Made by a program: the position numbers and the translations under genes. 14,505 nt of DNA, taken from NCBI GenBank assembly GCA_008501785.1, contig QQUD01000662.1, positions 1 through 14,505 on the forward strand, in the 5' to 3' direction. The first letter of the stretch is position 1, and each line of letters opens with the position of its first letter. Below, piece after piece: positions 12,722 to 14,505 of this stretch. This DNA is from Chloroflexota bacterium. Lineage in GTDB: Bacteria; Chloroflexota; Anaerolineae; Promineifilales; Promineifilaceae. The notes beneath the pieces are model-generated. The model worked only from the letters and a program-made list of their open reading frames with translations, was not told where the DNA came from and searched no databases.

Positions 12722-14398
12722 TTAATTCAAGTATCCTAATTTTTTAAGCCGTGCAATGACTTCCTCTTCATCTTGCTGATTCCAATTGTCTTCATCTGCT
12801 CTCACATGAATTTCAGCATCTACGTACTGTGGTTGATACGCGTCTTGGTATTGTTGTGCCAAAATATCAGTTATTATTCGCCCATCCATAGAAGACGGAA
12901 TGGGACATTGTACTAAGTTAAGGATTGTCGGGGTTAAATCTTGTATTGTCTTTGTCTCAATAGACATTCCTTGTAGAATATCTGGGCCTGCCGCAATGAG
13001 AATCCCTTCAGGACGATGGCTTCCAGACTCATCTGTATAAGGTTGATGAAATAAGACACCACGTTTACCCGCAAACTCATAACCCTTTCGGGTAATATAG
13101 GAATGATCACGCATAATAACAATTAAATCGGGTGCTGCATCTAGATAATCACCAGAATATAGCTCTTCTTTTTTATAGACGTGATCGACAACTTTCTCTC
13201 CATCTTCCGGATCAACAATTTTATACAAATCCTGCAAAATTTGGTCACGCAATTGATTGTATTCTTGCTCACCAACAACAATACCATTGGGTTCACGTCC
13301 CACTAAATTAATGAAGATTTGTCCATAATAACCAAAACTATAGGCTTTTGTTTTTTGCCAATCAACGGCCGTTAAAAATTCAGGGCGGTCATCTCTTGGT
13401 AATACCATGATTCGATCTCCAAGCAAACGTTTGATGAGAATTTCTGCCCGGTGCATATTTAAACGAGTTAGCGTGTCTGATATATTTTTTCTCGTAAACC
13501 CAATTTTACGAATAGCGTTGTTAAATTTTTTACGCATTGATCCTTCATCTACAAAAGATAACAAGTCGCTCTTCCATAACCATTCATTTAAAAAAACGTC
13601 TTTGTAAAGTGGGCCAGCTCCATGATCAGACATAATCATAATATTTGTATCTGGTCCCGCCGCTTTTACCATCTCGCCTACCCATTTATCAGCTAATTGG
13701 TACAGATGCAAAATAGCATGACGATATTTTTCAGGTTCATCTGGTGAATAACGCGGATGAGTTTTATCCATATGGCGCCAGAAAAAATGGCAAATCTCAT
13801 CTGTATTGCGGAACACCGCCATGAAAAAGTCCCATGGCTTTTCTTGCATTAGCTTAACGGCCGTTTGTCCATGAATATCTGTCACCTCATGCATGTCTTG
13901 CAACCATTCATCTGTTCGTTCTGGATCATAAAAGAATTTTTTGTTAACTCGATACCCTTCATTATTTAATTCATCGGTTAATTCAGGAGGGTAAGTGTAA
14001 TTAACATAATCTGGAGTTCCCAATCCAGTAATCAAAAACCCATTTACTTGTTCAGGTGGATAAGTCATTGGTACATTAATCACACCGACTTGCCGGTTTT
14101 GTTCACTTAATAAACGCCAAATAGATGCACCGGGAATTTGATTCGCTCTTATTACTTTAAGCTGATAACTGTCTTTTTCACGTCGAACAAAGTCATATAC
14201 GCCATGCTTTCCAGGATTCATGCCAGTAATAAAAGATGACCAGGCAGTGGGGGAGTGAACAGGAATGGTAGATTCTAAAATTCCGAAACACCCACGATCA
14301 ATAAGTTGAGCGAGATTAGGTAACAAACCCTCCCCAGCCCATTTTTTAATCAAAGGGTATGGGGCTCCATCTAATCCGATGACCAATAAACGATGCAC
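12722..14398 (-). CDS. Type I phosphodiesterase / nucleotide pyrophosphatase family protein
   Basis: The 558-residue protein belongs to the alkaline phosphatase superfamily, which hydrolyses phosphate mono- or diesters with two metal ions. The metal and catalytic residues are in order: Asp10 in VIGLDGAP; the nucleophile block TIPVHSPTAWSSFITG followed by NPGKHGVYDF, where Ser49 stands where Thr is common; Asp200 and His204 in NTDEICHFFW; Asp258-His259 in MSDHGAG; and His461 in SGSHRPEG. No signal peptide is seen, so it is probably cytoplasmic. The substrate is unknown; relatives often sit in surface-glycan gene clusters, and the upstream gene end here looks like a flippase. The start is GTG 14398, supported by GAGGAG seven bases upstream. 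Two palindromes lie in the gene (LTAVDW, QTAVKL). Confidence 0.88.
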   Translation of the reverse strand: MHRLLVIGLDGAPYPLIKKWAGEGLLPNLAQLIDRGCFGILESTIPVHSPTAWSSFITGMNPGKHGVYDFVRREKDSYQLKVIRANQIPGASIWRLLSEQNRQVGVINVPMTYPPEQVNGFLITGLGTPDYVNYTYPPELTDELNNEGYRVNKKFFYDPERTDEWLQDMHEVTDIHGQTAVKLMQEKPWDFFMAVFRNTDEICHFFWRHMDKTHPRYSPDEPEKYRHAILHLYQLADKWVGEMVKAAGPDTNIMIMSDHGAGPLYKDVFLNEWLWKSDLLSFVDEGSMRKKFNNAIRKIGFTRKNISDTLTRLNMHRAEILIKRLLGDRIMVLPRDDRPEFLTAVDWQKTKAYSFGYYGQIFINLVGREPNGIVVGEQEYNQLRDQILQDLYKIVDPEDGEKVVDHVYKKEELYSGDYLDAAPDLIVIMRDHSYITRKGYEFAGKRGVLFHQPYTDESGSHRPEGILIAAGPDILQGMSIETKTIQDLTPTILNLVQCPIPSSMDGRIITDILAQQYQDAYQPQYVDAEIHVRADEDNWNQQDEEEVIARLKKLGYLN

Positions 14399-14405
14399 AA
14401 TCTTA

Positions 14406-14411
14406 CTCCTC
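14406..14411 (-). promoter_or_regulatory. Ribosome binding site supporting the GTG start
   Basis: GAGGAG lies seven bases before GTG 14398 and overlaps the TAG stop of the upstream frame (14411-14413). This supports the GTG start and suggests translational coupling. Confidence 0.75.
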
Positions 14412-14505
14412 TATCCAGATTCATATAACCGCTGAAAATGACGTATATCTTCCGCAGGAACTGCCCGCAAAAGAAAGATAACAAAGGTGTAAATGATGAC
14501 CCCGA
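14411..14505 (-). CDS. C-terminal end of a membrane protein, possibly a polysaccharide flippase
   Basis: Thirty residues end at TAG 14411-14413: a hydrophobic stretch GVIIYTFVIFLLRAV followed by a polar tail PAEDIRHFQRLYESG. A last transmembrane helix and a short tail with an acidic-helical start is how Wzx/MATE-like polysaccharide transporters often end. The stop overlaps the ribosome site of the phosphodiesterase gene, so the two are likely in one operon. With only 30 residues, the frame is fairly sure but the family is a guess from context. Confidence 0.5.
   Translation of the reverse strand, partial: GVIIYTFVIFLLRAVPAEDIRHFQRLYESG

Larger units (their letters stand above)
543..13865. repeat. 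Dispersed HIP-like palindrome ACGGCCGT, 19 copies
   Basis: The 8-base palindrome ACGGCCGT begins at 544, 603, 868, 2155, 2676, 3055, 3678, 4056, 4487, 4992, 5247, 5517, 5895, 6395, 7428, 7544, 8767, 13365 and 13857. Eleven copies extend to AACGGCCGTT (543, 602, 867, 2675, 4055, 5246, 5516, 6394, 7427, 13364, 13856), and one is a perfect 16-base palindrome, GGAAACGGCCGTTTCC (4052-4067). A given 8-mer is expected about 0.2 times in 14.5 kb at even base composition. Copies lie in both coding (16) and non-coding (3) DNA. Several share a G-rich left flank (GGGGGAAACGGCCGT and similar). The behaviour recalls the cyanobacterial HIP1 palindrome (GCGATCGC), but the sequence differs. Confidence 0.9.

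Overview
Organism. The window looks like a chromosomal piece of a filamentous-type Chloroflexota bacterium (class Anaerolineae or a relative). This is inference from gene content and style, not from a marker gene: a bifunctional ATP sulfurylase/APS kinase, a bacterial GlnRS, an exported SH3b protein with a Pro/Thr linker of the ETPTP/TATPT kind, a secreted protein built from QNVG repeats, and many dispersed short repeats. Base composition is mixed, and the right third (about 10-14.4 kb) is clearly more AT-rich.

Layout. At the left edge a minus-strand toxin-antitoxin pair (PIN toxin, cut by the edge, and Phd/YefM-type antitoxin) is followed by a gap of about 370 bp. Two plus-strand genes come next: glnS and a proline-racemase-fold enzyme whose second catalytic Cys is Thr, the mark of trans-3-hydroxy-L-proline dehydratase. 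Everything from 3929 to the right end is on the minus strand. Read in the direction of transcription (right to left) it contains: the C-terminal end of a probable polysaccharide flippase; a type I phosphodiesterase/alkaline-phosphatase-fold protein; a secreted four-repeat beta protein; a lipoprotein with an Ig-like domain; the Sat-CysC fusion; a second, stand-alone CysC; PrmC; a membrane-anchored SH3b protein; a GT4 glycosyltransferase; and an exported helical protein with a small lipoprotein.

How the genes fit together. There is a surface/glycan theme: flippase end, phosphodiesterase-like protein, glycosyltransferase, SH3b protein and several exported or lipid-anchored proteins. Two adjacent APS kinases give a strong PAPS-making capacity, which could feed sulfotransferases as well as cysteine synthesis. 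glnS and prmC are housekeeping translation genes. Three good hairpin terminators (10955-10992, 10090-10126, 7581-7639) divide the minus-strand block, and two of them lie so close to the next start codon that they may act as conditional terminators.

Most unusual signal. Two families of dispersed small repeats run through genes and gaps. The first is the palindrome ACGGCCGT (19 copies, 11 of them extended to AACGGCCGTT), which resembles HIP1 of cyanobacteria in behaviour but has a different sequence. It leaves a repeated Thr-Ala-Val or Gly-Arg imprint in proteins. The second is a set of eight degenerate heptamer tandem arrays, seven in gaps and one in frame inside the glycosyltransferase gene. 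Two long perfect hairpins also bracket the hydroxyproline dehydratase gene. No CRISPR, tRNA, rRNA, transposase or phage genes were seen.
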